Shown: piece after piece, positions 19,482-29,033 of the stretch
Layout of the letters: every line of letters begins with the position of its first letter
How positions within the stretch are numbered: the first letter of the stretch is position 1
Made by a program: the position numbers and the translations under genes
Notes under the pieces: generated by a model
Database searches by the model: none
What the model was told of the DNA's origin: nothing
What the model saw: only the letters and a program-made list of their open reading frames with translations
Assembly: GCA_001829415.1 (NCBI GenBank)
Contig: MIBE01000003.1
Coordinates: 38,932-102,931 of the forward strand
Length of the DNA stretch: 64,000 nt
Reading direction: 5' to 3'
DNA from: Spirochaetes bacterium GWF1_51_8
GTDB taxonomy: Bacteria; Spirochaetota; Brevinematia; Brevinematales; GWF1-51-8

Positions 19482-19946
19482 ATGAGAATCGATCCGTTAG
19501 GTATAACCGAGAGAGGGAAGGGTAAAGGCGGGAAGCGTGTCGGGAATACCGGAATGTTTGCCGCGTCGTTAAACACGAGCGAGAGCGAACTCGAACGATT
19601 GATGGTAACAGGCGAAGAATCGATCGAGGGCGGCGATATTTTTAAAATAGCCGAAGACATCACGAAGCTCGGCGACACTCTCGGACGCGAACCCACCCCG
19701 GAGAACTTCACCAAATACAAGCGTCAAATCACACGGTTTGTTCATATGCTGAGCGACAATTTCGAGATCAAGGACACATCGTCCCGGTCGGGATTCCGAA
19801 AGATCAATCTCTATAAATCCGTCGAGATCATCGACCAGAACCTTGCGCGCCTCGCGGAAATCGTCCTTTCGCATGAGACGAACCGCCTCGAGGCGATGAA
19901 GCTCATCGAGGGCATTAAAGGTCTGATCGTCAACCTGCTTTTATAA
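19482..19946 (+). CDS. YaaR family (DUF327) protein
   Basis: A 154-residue protein from ATG 19482, chosen because GGGAGGGG lies 6 bases ahead; the earlier ATG 19458 overlaps the edge of a repeat. It is helical, with HMLSDNFEIKD and KSVEIIDQNLARLAEIVLSHE, and fits the DUF327/YaaR family found in Firmicutes and spirochaetes, whose function is not established. It converges on the AddA-like gene with a repeat in between. Confidence 0.75.
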   Translation: MRIDPLGITERGKGKGGKRVGNTGMFAASLNTSESELERLMVTGEESIEGGDIFKIAEDITKLGDTLGREPTPENFTKYKRQITRFVHMLSDNFEIKDTSSRSGFRKINLYKSVEIIDQNLARLAEIVLSHETNRLEAMKLIEGIKGLIVNLLL

Positions 19947-20097
19947 GGGCAGTTGCAAAAACTATAAACAATCTTAATATTGAGCATTGTTATTTAATTA
20001 AACACGCCGAATGGTCATTTCCTTATATTAGTCATCTGAAATGACCACAAGTGGACGCTACCTTGCCGCAGGAATACGGCGGTTATTAAAAGCGCCC
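19947..20097. repeat. MITE-like repeat family A, copy 2
   Basis: It starts GGGCAGTTGCAAAAACTATA and ends GGTTATTAAAAGCGCCC, inverted ends, with the internal CACGCCGAATGGTCA block shared with copy 1. It begins at the stop codon of the YaaR-family gene and its right part (20058-20097) encodes the last 12 residues and stop of the AddA-like protein. Confidence 0.8.
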
Positions 20098-23000
20098 ATA
20101 AATTCATCCACTATCGCTTCGATGTTTTCCGCGAGCTTCTTTTCTGTCAACGCCGGGTCGTATTCCGCCGGGATCGAAGTCCCGTTCTCGATATCGTAGA
20201 GCAGGAGTTCGTCCGCCGGGTAGCCCATTTTCCCGAGGAGAAGGGCGTAGTATCCGAGCTGGCGGGAATAACGGCGCGTGTCGGTCACCGACAGTTTGTA
20301 GTCGATCAGTACGCCGCGTCCGCCCGAACGGATGAAGCAGTCCGCCGTGCCCTTCACAAGCGGGGTGTAGCGGGTGTGCGCGAACGGGTAGTTGAATTCC
20401 CATTCGTGGCGGATCCATTCCGGCGCCGTGAAGTAATGTTTGTACAGCTCCGAACCGAAGTATATTCCCGCGAGGCGGAGCAGTTCTTCGCGCGTCCGTT
20501 TGTCCTCGAAACCCATTTCCTCGCCGGTCGCGTCGATGTAGGCAGTGTAGTCCGACGGCTTCGCGAACTGAAAAACCCCGTGCATGAACGTCCCGATTTC
20601 AGCGCGTCCGGCCGCAGTCACTATCTCGCCCTCTTCGATCTCGAGACTGTCGATCATGTCGCCGATAGGGTAGGATTTGATAATATACTTCTGCTTGAAC
20701 TCGGAGGCGGCGAATTCCATATCGAGGAGCTGGGAAATCGTGATGACCGCCGGGAGAAGGGGCGAGACGGGTTTCAGCGGCGATGAGAGAAGCCTGTCCG
20801 CCCAATCGTCCGCGAGGCGCGAAACGTCTCTTCTCACATTCAGCGCGAGGTCGCCCGACGAGAACTTTTCGATCAGGCTGTCGATGTCCGTCTCTTTATC
20901 CCGGATAAACTTTTCGAGTTCCGGACGGGTGCCGGTACGGAAGATTTCCGCCCACGCGTCGATCGTTCTCCGCCCGTCGTTCATAAAGCCGAGGTAGAAA
21001 AAGTCGTCGCACGCGCGTGTCAGCGCGACATAGGCGAGCCGAATCTGTTCGGCATGGTTCTTCGCATCGGAGCGTTCTTTGAGCTTCACGTAATTCCTAT
21101 CGCGGGCGATCAGGTCGAATCCGATCTTCGGGCATCCGGGCTCGTCGCCGGTAAGAATATCGACAGGCGGGTTGTATGCCGATGTCGCGATATAGATCAC
21201 CGCCTTCGCCTGCAATCCCTTCATGCTGTGGACTGTCATGATCCGGACGACGTCGCAGACCTCGCCGAACAGCTTCGGGAACGCAAGCTCGGGTTTATTT
21301 GTCTGGAGATAGTAGATGAACTGGGTGAGATTGTATATTTCGCCCGTCTTGATACTCTCGATGAAGTTGAGGAAGAGCATCACCGCCGTGGCGTGGGATT
21401 TGCCGTCGGGCAGGGAATAAAGGTATATCATATATCCGGTTTCGTCGACAATCCTCCGAACGAGCGAAGAAATGTCGAGCTTGCTCTTGATCTTCACAAG
21501 CGACTCGAAGAACAGGATGTCTTCTCCCCCGCGCGCGAGAAGGGCGTCGTAGAGCGAGGACTTTGCCTTACGGGCGTCGTTCCGCAGGCTGAGCAGGGTG
21601 CCGTCGTCGAGCCGGAAGAACGGCGACTTTAACAGCGCCGCGAAATGGTAATCGCTCCCCGGACGGTCAAGCGCGCGCAGGTAGATCACGATATCGCGGA
21701 TGACGTCGTCGTCGAGCAGATTCCGTTTATCCGCGAAGACGAACGGGATATTTTCCGGGAGCAGTTCGCGGAAGATGGGGATCAGCGTTTTCTGCGGGGT
21801 TGTCGTCTTATTGAGCAGGATGAGGATATCGCCCGGCTTATACTTCTTGTTCTCCACCAGCGCCCGCACAAGCCGCGCGGCGTTCCGGTAGTTGGTTTCC
21901 TGCGCCGGCTTGGTTTCCCTCCCGCCCTCGTGCGACGAACGTACAAAATAAAAATCGCCCGTTCCGGTCTTATCGCCGCCGGGAATCTGGGGCTGGTATT
22001 CGATCCCTCCGCTTGCCGGATTGTCGAACAGGTTCGAGAACACCGTGTTGATATTGTTCACGAGCGCCGGGACGGAACGGAAATTCTTGCGGAGATACTT
22101 GACCGAGTCCGGGCCGAAGCGCCGCGCAAAATCTTCCGCCGTCTCGCGGAACACCGCGACATTAGCGTTGCGGAAGCTGTAGATCGACTGTTTCGGATCG
22201 CCGACAATGAACGGGACGATTGTAGGGGCGCTTTTTCCGCCGAAGAGCAGGGCGTAGAATATCCGTTTCTGGATATCGCTTGTGTCCTGAAACTCGTCGA
22301 TCAAAAAGTAGCGGACATTGCGGCGGACACATTCCGCGAGCGATACGCTCCGCGCGAGCACGCCGTCGAGCAATGTCTCGATATCCGAAAACAGCAGTTC
22401 CCGCCGTTCGAGCTTCAGCTTGAAATAGGTATCGTATATCTCCCGCAGGACAGGGAGGATGAACGCGAAAAGAATTTTATGGATTTCGAACGACAGCGCG
22501 AGAACGGCGTCACGGATAGAGTTCTGGATCGCGGTCTTATCGCTTTTCTCCGATTTGCTGGTCGGTTCATACTTTAGCCCGATTAGATGTTCGATTCTCG
22601 ACGGGTCGGCGCCGGAAAGCCTGGCGAGAAGCGCGGTCACGCCCTGCGGGGGCTTTTTTTCGTCCGCGGCGAGCCGCCTGCATAAACCCAGTATTCCGTC
22701 AATATGCGCCCCGGTTTTACTTCTCACGAAATCCGGGAGATCGGCGATTTCGATTGACGCAAGCTTATCCGCGTACTCGAGATAGCCCGTTTCGCGGAGC
22801 CGCGTTTCGAACTCGCCGAAACCCCTGTCGTCGGCGGTCTTCCGGATCGTCGCGATGAAATCCATCGTCTCGTTGATCCCTATCAGCGAGACAAGCAGGG
22901 CGAACCGGCGGCTGTTCTCGCGCATCAGCTTCGTGACCGCCTGGTGCGCGGCCTCGATCCCGATAGGCAGGTTGGATTCGTTTTCGGCGAACGCCGATAT

Positions 23001-23489
23001 CCGCACGGACGGGTCGATCTCGGCCTCGACCGGATACTTTTTCAGAAGGCCGAAGCCGTAGGCGTGGATTGTCGAAATGGGCGCGTCGTTGAGCGCGTTG
23101 AGTAACGAGTCCTCTCCCGTGAGGATCGCGCCGGCCGCGCCTTCCGGGTCAGGAAGCGGGGTATCGGAATACCGGCTGAGGTAAACAAACATTTCGAGCA
23201 GGTATTCCTTATTCAAACACTCGGCGAGTTTTTTACGGATACGGTCTCTGATCTCGGCGGCGGCTTTTTTGGTATAGGTGATCGCGACTATCGAACGGAC
23301 CGCTTCCCACGGGCTCAGACGTTCGAAGCCGAGCAGGTAAAAGAGGCACGCGAGGTAACGCTCGGTCAGCATCGTCGTCTTGCCGCTTCCCGCCGAAGCT
23401 TCCAGCATGAGGGGTCGGTTGATCGCGTAAACGATGCTCTCGTCGTCGAGCGTGATAAAAAGTGATTTCGGTTTATTATCAGGACTCAT
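20058..23489 (-). CDS. AddA/RecB-like UvrD-family helicase-nuclease
   Basis: A 1143-residue UvrD/Rep-type helicase with a C-terminal nuclease. EASAGSGKTT (K37) is the Walker A. LIDEFQDTSDIQ is the Walker B with DExx box. VGDPKQSIYSFR and VRIMTVHSMKGLQAKAV are helicase motifs. Near the end GTADCFIRSGGRGVLIDYKL is the PD-(D/E)xK nuclease site. It should process double-strand ends for recombination, as AddA does. The AddB partner is not adjacent. The last 12 residues (GAFNNRRIPAAR) are encoded inside a mobile-type repeat, so the original C-terminus may be altered. Confidence 0.88.
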   Translation of the reverse strand: MSPDNKPKSLFITLDDESIVYAINRPLMLEASAGSGKTTMLTERYLACLFYLLGFERLSPWEAVRSIVAITYTKKAAAEIRDRIRKKLAECLNKEYLLEMFVYLSRYSDTPLPDPEGAAGAILTGEDSLLNALNDAPISTIHAYGFGLLKKYPVEAEIDPSVRISAFAENESNLPIGIEAAHQAVTKLMRENSRRFALLVSLIGINETMDFIATIRKTADDRGFGEFETRLRETGYLEYADKLASIEIADLPDFVRSKTGAHIDGILGLCRRLAADEKKPPQGVTALLARLSGADPSRIEHLIGLKYEPTSKSEKSDKTAIQNSIRDAVLALSFEIHKILFAFILPVLREIYDTYFKLKLERRELLFSDIETLLDGVLARSVSLAECVRRNVRYFLIDEFQDTSDIQKRIFYALLFGGKSAPTIVPFIVGDPKQSIYSFRNANVAVFRETAEDFARRFGPDSVKYLRKNFRSVPALVNNINTVFSNLFDNPASGGIEYQPQIPGGDKTGTGDFYFVRSSHEGGRETKPAQETNYRNAARLVRALVENKKYKPGDILILLNKTTTPQKTLIPIFRELLPENIPFVFADKRNLLDDDVIRDIVIYLRALDRPGSDYHFAALLKSPFFRLDDGTLLSLRNDARKAKSSLYDALLARGGEDILFFESLVKIKSKLDISSLVRRIVDETGYMIYLYSLPDGKSHATAVMLFLNFIESIKTGEIYNLTQFIYYLQTNKPELAFPKLFGEVCDVVRIMTVHSMKGLQAKAVIYIATSAYNPPVDILTGDEPGCPKIGFDLIARDRNYVKLKERSDAKNHAEQIRLAYVALTRACDDFFYLGFMNDGRRTIDAWAEIFRTGTRPELEKFIRDKETDIDSLIEKFSSGDLALNVRRDVSRLADDWADRLLSSPLKPVSPLLPAVITISQLLDMEFAASEFKQKYIIKSYPIGDMIDSLEIEEGEIVTAAGRAEIGTFMHGVFQFAKPSDYTAYIDATGEEMGFEDKRTREELLRLAGIYFGSELYKHYFTAPEWIRHEWEFNYPFAHTRYTPLVKGTADCFIRSGGRGVLIDYKLSVTDTRRYSRQLGYYALLLGKMGYPADELLLYDIENGTSIPAEYDPALTEKKLAENIEAIVDEFMGAFNNRRIPAAR

Positions 23490-23539
23490 AGGGTTATTTT
23501 AAAAGCGGCGGGCGGAAAAAACAAGTTCGCGCGGGAGAT

Positions 23540-23570
23540 AAAAAAAGGCCCCGCATTCAGCGCGGGGCCG
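23540..23570 (-). terminator. Terminator after the small lipoprotein gene
   Basis: GGCCCCGC at 23547-23554 pairs with GCGGGGCC at 23562-23569 over a seven-base loop; on the minus strand a run of T follows. It lies just past the stop of the gene at 23586. Confidence 0.85.
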
Positions 23571-23585
23571 ATGTATGAATGATCT

Positions 23586-24440
23586 TTATGCTTCGGTGTA
23601 AGTACCCAACGCGATGTTGATATTGTAAACTTTTCCGGCAACGGTCAGAACAGCGGTAGATGTACCGTTAAACACGATAGTGAATGTAACGGTTTTCGAA
23701 CCCTGCTTTACATAGCCGTTGACAGTACCCGAGGGTATTCCGCCGAATTCGGTGGAAGTCAGGTTATCATAGTCATAGTAAAGAGTAATCGCTTCGCCGA
23801 TATCCGCACCGGTGATCGTGTAGGCGATCGAGCCGTCGACAACCAGCGAAGAACCGCCGCCGAAATACTTGAACGGATTTTCAAGATTGTCGCCGAACTG
23901 CCCTGTCATGGAGAAGGTTTTATTGTCCTTATCGGTTACGTTCATCGAGATCGAACCGAACATCCCTATCCCGAACGCGTTCAAATACGCGCCGTCCAGA
24001 TATGATTCATTTGTAATATAAATTTGCGTCCAAGACGGAGAATTGGTCGAATAGAAAAGTGTGGTCAGGTCGGTATCCATACCTAAACTGCCGTTGCCGG
24101 TACCGAGATTGATCGAGAACGAAAATCTCATGCGGACATTGCCGCCGACATATGTATTCGTCCATGTGGTGCTGGTCATCGTAATACCGCTAAATTCTTC
24201 AGAAACCGTGATGCTGCCGTCGAGATTTGTAACAGTTCCGAGGGGGGTAAAGCCCATTGTCTTATAGATCGACATCATACTCTTAAACGCGACGGGGTTG
24301 ACTACTCCGGCCGACTGCGAGTTAGCGTTCGCGGTGGACGCAACATACTTCGCGACATTATCGTTCGACAACGCGTCGGAACAAGCCGTCAAATAACTGA
24401 TCGCCAAAACCGCGGCAAACACCGCCAATACTTTTTTCAT
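23586..24440 (-). CDS. Putative lipoprotein, unknown function
   Basis: A 284-residue protein with a lipoprotein signal: MKKVLAVFAAVLAISYLTAC, lipobox LTAC with the lipidated C20. The mature part is Thr, Ser, Gly and Asn rich and beta-strand-like (GSITVSEEFSGITMTSTTWT, GSIAYTITGADIGEAITLYY). No family recognised. A strong AGGAGG precedes the ATG. It has its own terminator and looks monocistronic. Location in a membrane facing the periplasm or surface is inferred from the lipobox. Confidence 0.7.
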   Translation of the reverse strand: MKKVLAVFAAVLAISYLTACSDALSNDNVAKYVASTANANSQSAGVVNPVAFKSMMSIYKTMGFTPLGTVTNLDGSITVSEEFSGITMTSTTWTNTYVGGNVRMRFSFSINLGTGNGSLGMDTDLTTLFYSTNSPSWTQIYITNESYLDGAYLNAFGIGMFGSISMNVTDKDNKTFSMTGQFGDNLENPFKYFGGGSSLVVDGSIAYTITGADIGEAITLYYDYDNLTSTEFGGIPSGTVNGYVKQGSKTVTFTIVFNGTSTAVLTVAGKVYNINIALGTYTEA

Positions 24441-24580
24441 AATATGCCTCCTGATTTCTATCCAAGTTGGAATCTTTAAAATAATATAACACGGACAGGG
24501 CGGAATTTCAAGTAAAAAGCGTCACATTTCTCCAGCACGGAACTCCCGCGGGAAGAGTGTAGAGTCAGAATAACCCGGTT

Positions 24581-25528
24581 CTACGCGGACGGAGTCTCGC
24601 CCGGGTTATTTTTGTTGAACTCGCGCAGGAGAATCAGGTTCTCCATCTTCAGCTTGAAGTTATTGACGAGAATGTTCATCTTCTCGAGGTCGACCATATT
24701 GAATATCCCGTTCTCGCCCTCCTTTTCGGTCAGGTTCAGCACGCCGATACAGTTATCCTGGAGGAAGAGGCGGATCGGGAAAATGATAAACGATTTACTG
24801 CGGTACTGCGGTTTGTTTTTACGGCCGAGCTGGGGATGGGTTTCGACATTGGTGACGAAGATACGCTTGCCGGAAGTGAACGCGTATCCCGCGAAGCCGT
24901 CCTCGGCTTTGATCTCGATAGGGTCGGCGGTCTCGAAACCGATGCCGCGCACCATTTTCAGGTTTTTCTTCTCGGGGTTGTGAAGGAATAGCGAGACGCG
25001 TTTCGCGCCGGTAGTCTGGGAAGCGGTCTCCACGAGAGAATTCAGGAGGTCGGGAAAGTTTTCCGTGCCGAGAAGCTGTATTTGTCCGGCGAGAACTTTC
25101 ATTAACGTCTCTTCGCCGTCGGTTTCCCCGCCCGGTGCGCGGTTCTCCATCTTGTTGGAGTTTTCCCATATCCGGTCGATTACGTTCAGGCGGGAGGAGA
25201 GCAGGTGACGGATCGATTCGAGGTTGGCCATGACGTCGATATTGCTCGCATCGTTTCCGGTAACTGAGAACTGGTCGAGCTGGGGCGACTCAGGCTTCGC
25301 TTCCGCTTTTACTTGCGGACGCAGGGAGAACATGCTGAAATAGAGAATGAGCGTCAACGATGCGATCGCGAACAGGGCGAACAGGACGGTTTTGATCTCG
25401 AAGAGCACGAACTGGCTGTACTCACTGCCAACCGGCAAGAGCAGGAATTCCTTATAGAGAAGATAAACCCATAATCCGGCTATTCCGATCACCAAAACGC
25501 TCAAGATTATCCTGAATACTTTGCTCAT
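24581..25528 (-). CDS. GAF-domain membrane protein
   Basis: A 315-residue protein from ATG 25528, chosen because GGAGG sits 5 bases ahead; a TTG further upstream at 25573 has no such site. Two membrane helices (VFRIILSVLVIGIAGLWVYL and FEIKTVLFALFAIASLTLIL) precede a linker and a GAF domain (residues ~145-300: LVETASQTTGAKRVSLFLHN, GFAGYAFTSGKRIFVTNV, CIGVLNLTEKE). GAF domains bind small ligands or dimerise. It is the last gene of a leftward group that starts with the TPR genes. Confidence 0.75.
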   Translation of the reverse strand: MSKVFRIILSVLVIGIAGLWVYLLYKEFLLLPVGSEYSQFVLFEIKTVLFALFAIASLTLILYFSMFSLRPQVKAEAKPESPQLDQFSVTGNDASNIDVMANLESIRHLLSSRLNVIDRIWENSNKMENRAPGGETDGEETLMKVLAGQIQLLGTENFPDLLNSLVETASQTTGAKRVSLFLHNPEKKNLKMVRGIGFETADPIEIKAEDGFAGYAFTSGKRIFVTNVETHPQLGRKNKPQYRSKSFIIFPIRLFLQDNCIGVLNLTEKEGENGIFNMVDLEKMNILVNNFKLKMENLILLREFNKNNPGETPSA

Positions 25529-25639
25529 GTCATCCTCCGATACTTCCGGGCGGTTTAAAAATACATCTATCAATTTCAGCTTTTCAGGCTGTCTGTTCGA
25601 CAGATTAGCCCAATGGGCATGATAAAAAGTACCCTTCGC

Positions 25640-27184
25640 TTACTGGAGCGCCACGTTCAGCGCTTTTATCAGCCCCCGCCTGTCGATAATAGTCAGGTTC
25701 TTGTTCTTCTGTGCGATAGTCAGCGCGTCTTCCTTGAACCGCGACGTGATCATCACGACTGTGTTCACGATGTTCATCGACTTCGCCGTCCCGAGCGCGT
25801 TTAAAAGAACGAAGCCCGAGACGTCGTCGTTATGCCGTTTGATAATGACGAGATAGTCCAGACTGTTCTTCCGCGCGACAAACCCCGAGGCTTTGCCGTC
25901 GGTAAAGTCCGAGTCGTATTTTAACGTGATCTCTTTCTGGATCGTGAAGCCCATGAACTTCAGGATCTCACGGGACACCTCACGGAACCGTTTGATATTG
26001 AGCTGCTTGAACTGCTCGATCCGCGAGCTGGTGGCATTGGGATCGGCCTTCATCTCGCCGACATTCCGCGTAACTGTTTTTTCAAGGGTGTCGATATCGA
26101 AAAACTTCTTCGAGACGATATCGCGTGTCGGGATCACGTCGCGTGTCGTGAGCCCGGGCATCAGCATCCAGCGTTCGGTCAGCCTCGCCATAACATCGTC
26201 GCTCAACTGTCCCGAGGTCAGTTCCTTCACGTCTTTATAGAAAAAGTCGAATTGCTTGAGGTCGTTCCATGTCGAGACGCCTTTCTCGGGCTTTCCGTCC
26301 TTGACATACGCCATACCGAGGTTGTAGAGAATGTTCTTCTTGTACTCCATTGCCTTGGGGTCGTCCACTGTATCGGTTTCCTGACGCGCGAGTTCGAGCG
26401 CGGTCACTGCGTCCTCGATCAGCCCAAGCCCCTTATAGCATTCGCCCATCAGGATGAACGACTTCGTCTTTTCCTCGAACGTCAGCGTTCCCCGGGTGGC
26501 GTTTTTCAGATGGCGGATAGCGTTCATGAAGTCCTTATTCTCCTTGAACAGCGCGGCGATGTAGAGATCGAGCTGGGGGATTTGCGATATTTTCTTGGCG
26601 ATAGAGAACTCGCGGATCGCGATATCACGCCTGTTTGCCTCGGTCGCGACAAGCCCGGTGTAGAAATGGGCCTCGTAGTTCATCGGCTCCTGCCCCACCG
26701 CGCGCGACATGAAATCGAGCGCCTTCTCGAACTTCCGCTGGGACGCGTAGATCATCCCGATGTTGTAGCAGACTTCCGCGTCCTGCGGGTTTGTCATAAA
26801 ACTGTTGTAGAGCGAAAGGAAGGCCTTGGGATAGTTCTTCAGGTGGAAATAGCTGATGCCGGAGTACTTATTGACATTGTAGACTTCTTTTAACGGGAGA
26901 TCTTTTTCGTTCTTCAGCGCGATCTCGTACTCGACCACCGCGCGTTGGTAGTTTTCGGTGCGGAAGAAGACATATGCCAGCATCGCATGATAGATCGGGT
27001 TGAACTCGTTCTTCAGGATAAGCTGGTTGTACACCTCGGTCGCCCCGTCGAAATCCCCGGTCTCGATCATCCGGTTTGCTTTTTCAAGCAGGTTGGTTTT
27101 GTCCTTGAGAATATTCGCGATGGCGAGATAGAGAATCACGCCGATCGCGACAACAGCAAGGATATAAAGATAGCTGAATTCCAT
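25640..27184 (-). CDS. TPR membrane protein with degenerate Mrr-like domain (paralogue 2)
   Basis: A 514-residue protein: one N-terminal membrane helix (FSYLYILAVVAIGVILYLAI), a TPR array over roughly residues 35-320 (NRMIETGDFDGATEVYNQLI, YNIGMIYASQRKFEKALDFM), then a C-terminal ~110-residue Mrr/restriction-endonuclease-like domain (FMGFTIQKEI, GFVARKNSLDYLVIIKRH, VVMITSRFKEDA, LTIIDRRGLI). Where Mrr enzymes have GxD and QxK, this has GFV and IIK, so the catalytic Asp is gone. It starts 14 bases after the stop of its paralogue at 27199. Function unknown. Confidence 0.75.
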   Translation of the reverse strand: MEFSYLYILAVVAIGVILYLAIANILKDKTNLLEKANRMIETGDFDGATEVYNQLILKNEFNPIYHAMLAYVFFRTENYQRAVVEYEIALKNEKDLPLKEVYNVNKYSGISYFHLKNYPKAFLSLYNSFMTNPQDAEVCYNIGMIYASQRKFEKALDFMSRAVGQEPMNYEAHFYTGLVATEANRRDIAIREFSIAKKISQIPQLDLYIAALFKENKDFMNAIRHLKNATRGTLTFEEKTKSFILMGECYKGLGLIEDAVTALELARQETDTVDDPKAMEYKKNILYNLGMAYVKDGKPEKGVSTWNDLKQFDFFYKDVKELTSGQLSDDVMARLTERWMLMPGLTTRDVIPTRDIVSKKFFDIDTLEKTVTRNVGEMKADPNATSSRIEQFKQLNIKRFREVSREILKFMGFTIQKEITLKYDSDFTDGKASGFVARKNSLDYLVIIKRHNDDVSGFVLLNALGTAKSMNIVNTVVMITSRFKEDALTIAQKNKNLTIIDRRGLIKALNVALQ

Positions 27185-27198
27185 TTATACTCCTAAAA

Positions 27199-28914
27199 CT
27201 AAGACAGGAGATGCCCGATTTCGTCACATAAGTATAATGCGATTTTATCATTTTTTTCCACTATATTGCGTGCTTCATCCGTCAATGGGATAGTAGAGAT
27301 CAGTACGGCGTTTTCGGCGCCGTATTGCGGGAGCGCGCCGAGGAGATTCATGATCGTGATAAATCCTATGGGCTCACGCCATCTGCGCATACAGATAAGC
27401 GCTTTCGATTTTTTTATCCTGTCCTCGCAGTAGAGGTCGAAGCCCTGACCCTCGGAGTAGGCCACCTGGTCGATCTTGATCGTATCGCTGAGCACCCTGT
27501 AACCCAGCCGTTCGGCGATCTCCTTACCGAAAAGGAGATACGACGGGAAGTCCATGTCCTTCATCGACTGGCAGGGGTCCTTCGGGTCGATCCCGAGCGC
27601 TTTCAGACTGCGCGCGGCATTTAGCGGTTTTGCCTGAATCGTCTTGAATTTATCCTTCATTTCCTTCATGGTTTCTTCGGAGTATTTATCGAGAATCACT
27701 GTCGGGTCGAATGTCATCGAAACCTTCGGACCCCAAAGCTGCCAGATATTGTCCACCGCGAGGAATCGGGTTTCGAAATCGACATAGATCTGGTCGAGCT
27801 GTTTCTTCGCGTCCTTCGCGTTAGCCTCGAGGATCGAATAGGAAACATCGAAACGCTTCGGGTCTCCGGTTTCGGCGATTTTTTCCTTTTCCTTCTTATA
27901 CTTATCCATCGTGGTGAGGAGTTCGAAGATGAGGCTGTGTTTCTCCTTCACTTTGTTCTGTTCTTCCACGTTCATCCCGGTCATATCAACATTGATATCG
28001 AGAACGGAGTTTAGTTTTTCGAGCGCGAGATCGTAATATCCCTGCTTCATCCGCATCAGGATATACAGCATCGCGGTCTCTTCCCGCCATGCCGGATTCT
28101 CCTCGCTGGTTAGGATGCCTTCCAGTTTCTTATGGAGTTCCTTCGCGACTTCGTAATTCTTGTCGAGCATATACGCCATCGTCAGCATTTTCAGCGCGAA
28201 ATACATCTGGGGAAGAGAGAGGATTATTTTCTCGGAATTCACGACCTCCTCGATCATTTCCCGCGAACGGGCGTAGGTTCCGGTTTTAAGGTACAGATAC
28301 GCGAGCAGGTATTTCAGTTCCATGTCCTGATTGGCCAGAATGTGCACTTTTTCGAGAAGGCTGAGGGAATCGTTGAGGTTATCCACCATCATCAGGCAGA
28401 AACCGTATTTTTTTTGGAAATCGGTGTTTTCCGGCATAGCGGGAAGACCTTTTTCATAGTAGGGGAGAGCCCGGTAAAACTGTTTCTGCGAGAAAAGGAT
28501 GTCCGCGATATTCGCGATCACGTCTTTATGGGTAGAAAGGAGCTGATATGCCTGGATCAGATAATCGAGGGCTTCTTTATCGCGGTCGACCTTGCGGTAA
28601 AGCAATCCGGTACGCTTGAGGAGTTCGAACTTGCTGAAAAGCGTCGATTCTTTATTGATTCCAAGAATCCGGGTGTAGTATCCGATCGCTTCGAGATTGT
28701 TGTCTTTTTCTTCGTTGATATTCCCGAGGTGCCAAAGGGTATCTACGTCTTCGGGATTCTTCCTGAGAGAATCCATGAATATAGCCAGAGCGACATCCAG
28801 ATTCCCGTCCTCGTACGCCTTTTCTGCTTCTTTCAGCCTTCGTTCTTTCATGGTCTGGACGAGGTAGAAAATTGTCAGTCCGACCAGAATGACACCGATA
28901 ATAATAAACTCCAC
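27199..28914 (-). CDS. TPR membrane protein with degenerate Mrr-like domain (paralogue 1)
   Basis: GTG 28914 is preferred (571 residues) because it begins VEFIIIGVILVG, like the start of the paralogue, and has GGGGG ahead; a GTG at 28971 has no ribosome site. One membrane helix, then TPRs (AYEDGNLDVALAIFMDSLRK, GLLYRKVDRDKEALDYLIQA) to about residue 330. The C-terminal Mrr-like domain has GFDLYCE, ALICMRRW, AVLISTIPLTDEA and IALYLCDEIGHLL. Here the Asp of GxD is kept but the QxK lysine is Arg, the reverse of paralogue 2. Transcribed just ahead of paralogue 2. Confidence 0.72.
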   Translation of the reverse strand: MEFIIIGVILVGLTIFYLVQTMKERRLKEAEKAYEDGNLDVALAIFMDSLRKNPEDVDTLWHLGNINEEKDNNLEAIGYYTRILGINKESTLFSKFELLKRTGLLYRKVDRDKEALDYLIQAYQLLSTHKDVIANIADILFSQKQFYRALPYYEKGLPAMPENTDFQKKYGFCLMMVDNLNDSLSLLEKVHILANQDMELKYLLAYLYLKTGTYARSREMIEEVVNSEKIILSLPQMYFALKMLTMAYMLDKNYEVAKELHKKLEGILTSEENPAWREETAMLYILMRMKQGYYDLALEKLNSVLDINVDMTGMNVEEQNKVKEKHSLIFELLTTMDKYKKEKEKIAETGDPKRFDVSYSILEANAKDAKKQLDQIYVDFETRFLAVDNIWQLWGPKVSMTFDPTVILDKYSEETMKEMKDKFKTIQAKPLNAARSLKALGIDPKDPCQSMKDMDFPSYLLFGKEIAERLGYRVLSDTIKIDQVAYSEGQGFDLYCEDRIKKSKALICMRRWREPIGFITIMNLLGALPQYGAENAVLISTIPLTDEARNIVEKNDKIALYLCDEIGHLLS

Positions 28915-29033
28915 ACAGGCCCCCGGGTTAAAAGAAAAGCGACGAATAATCGCCGCTTTATCGCTATTCACTATAATTATCGTCAGTGTATCGAACTAAG
29001 TTAATATTTAGGGCGTCCTGCCGGAATTTTCTT

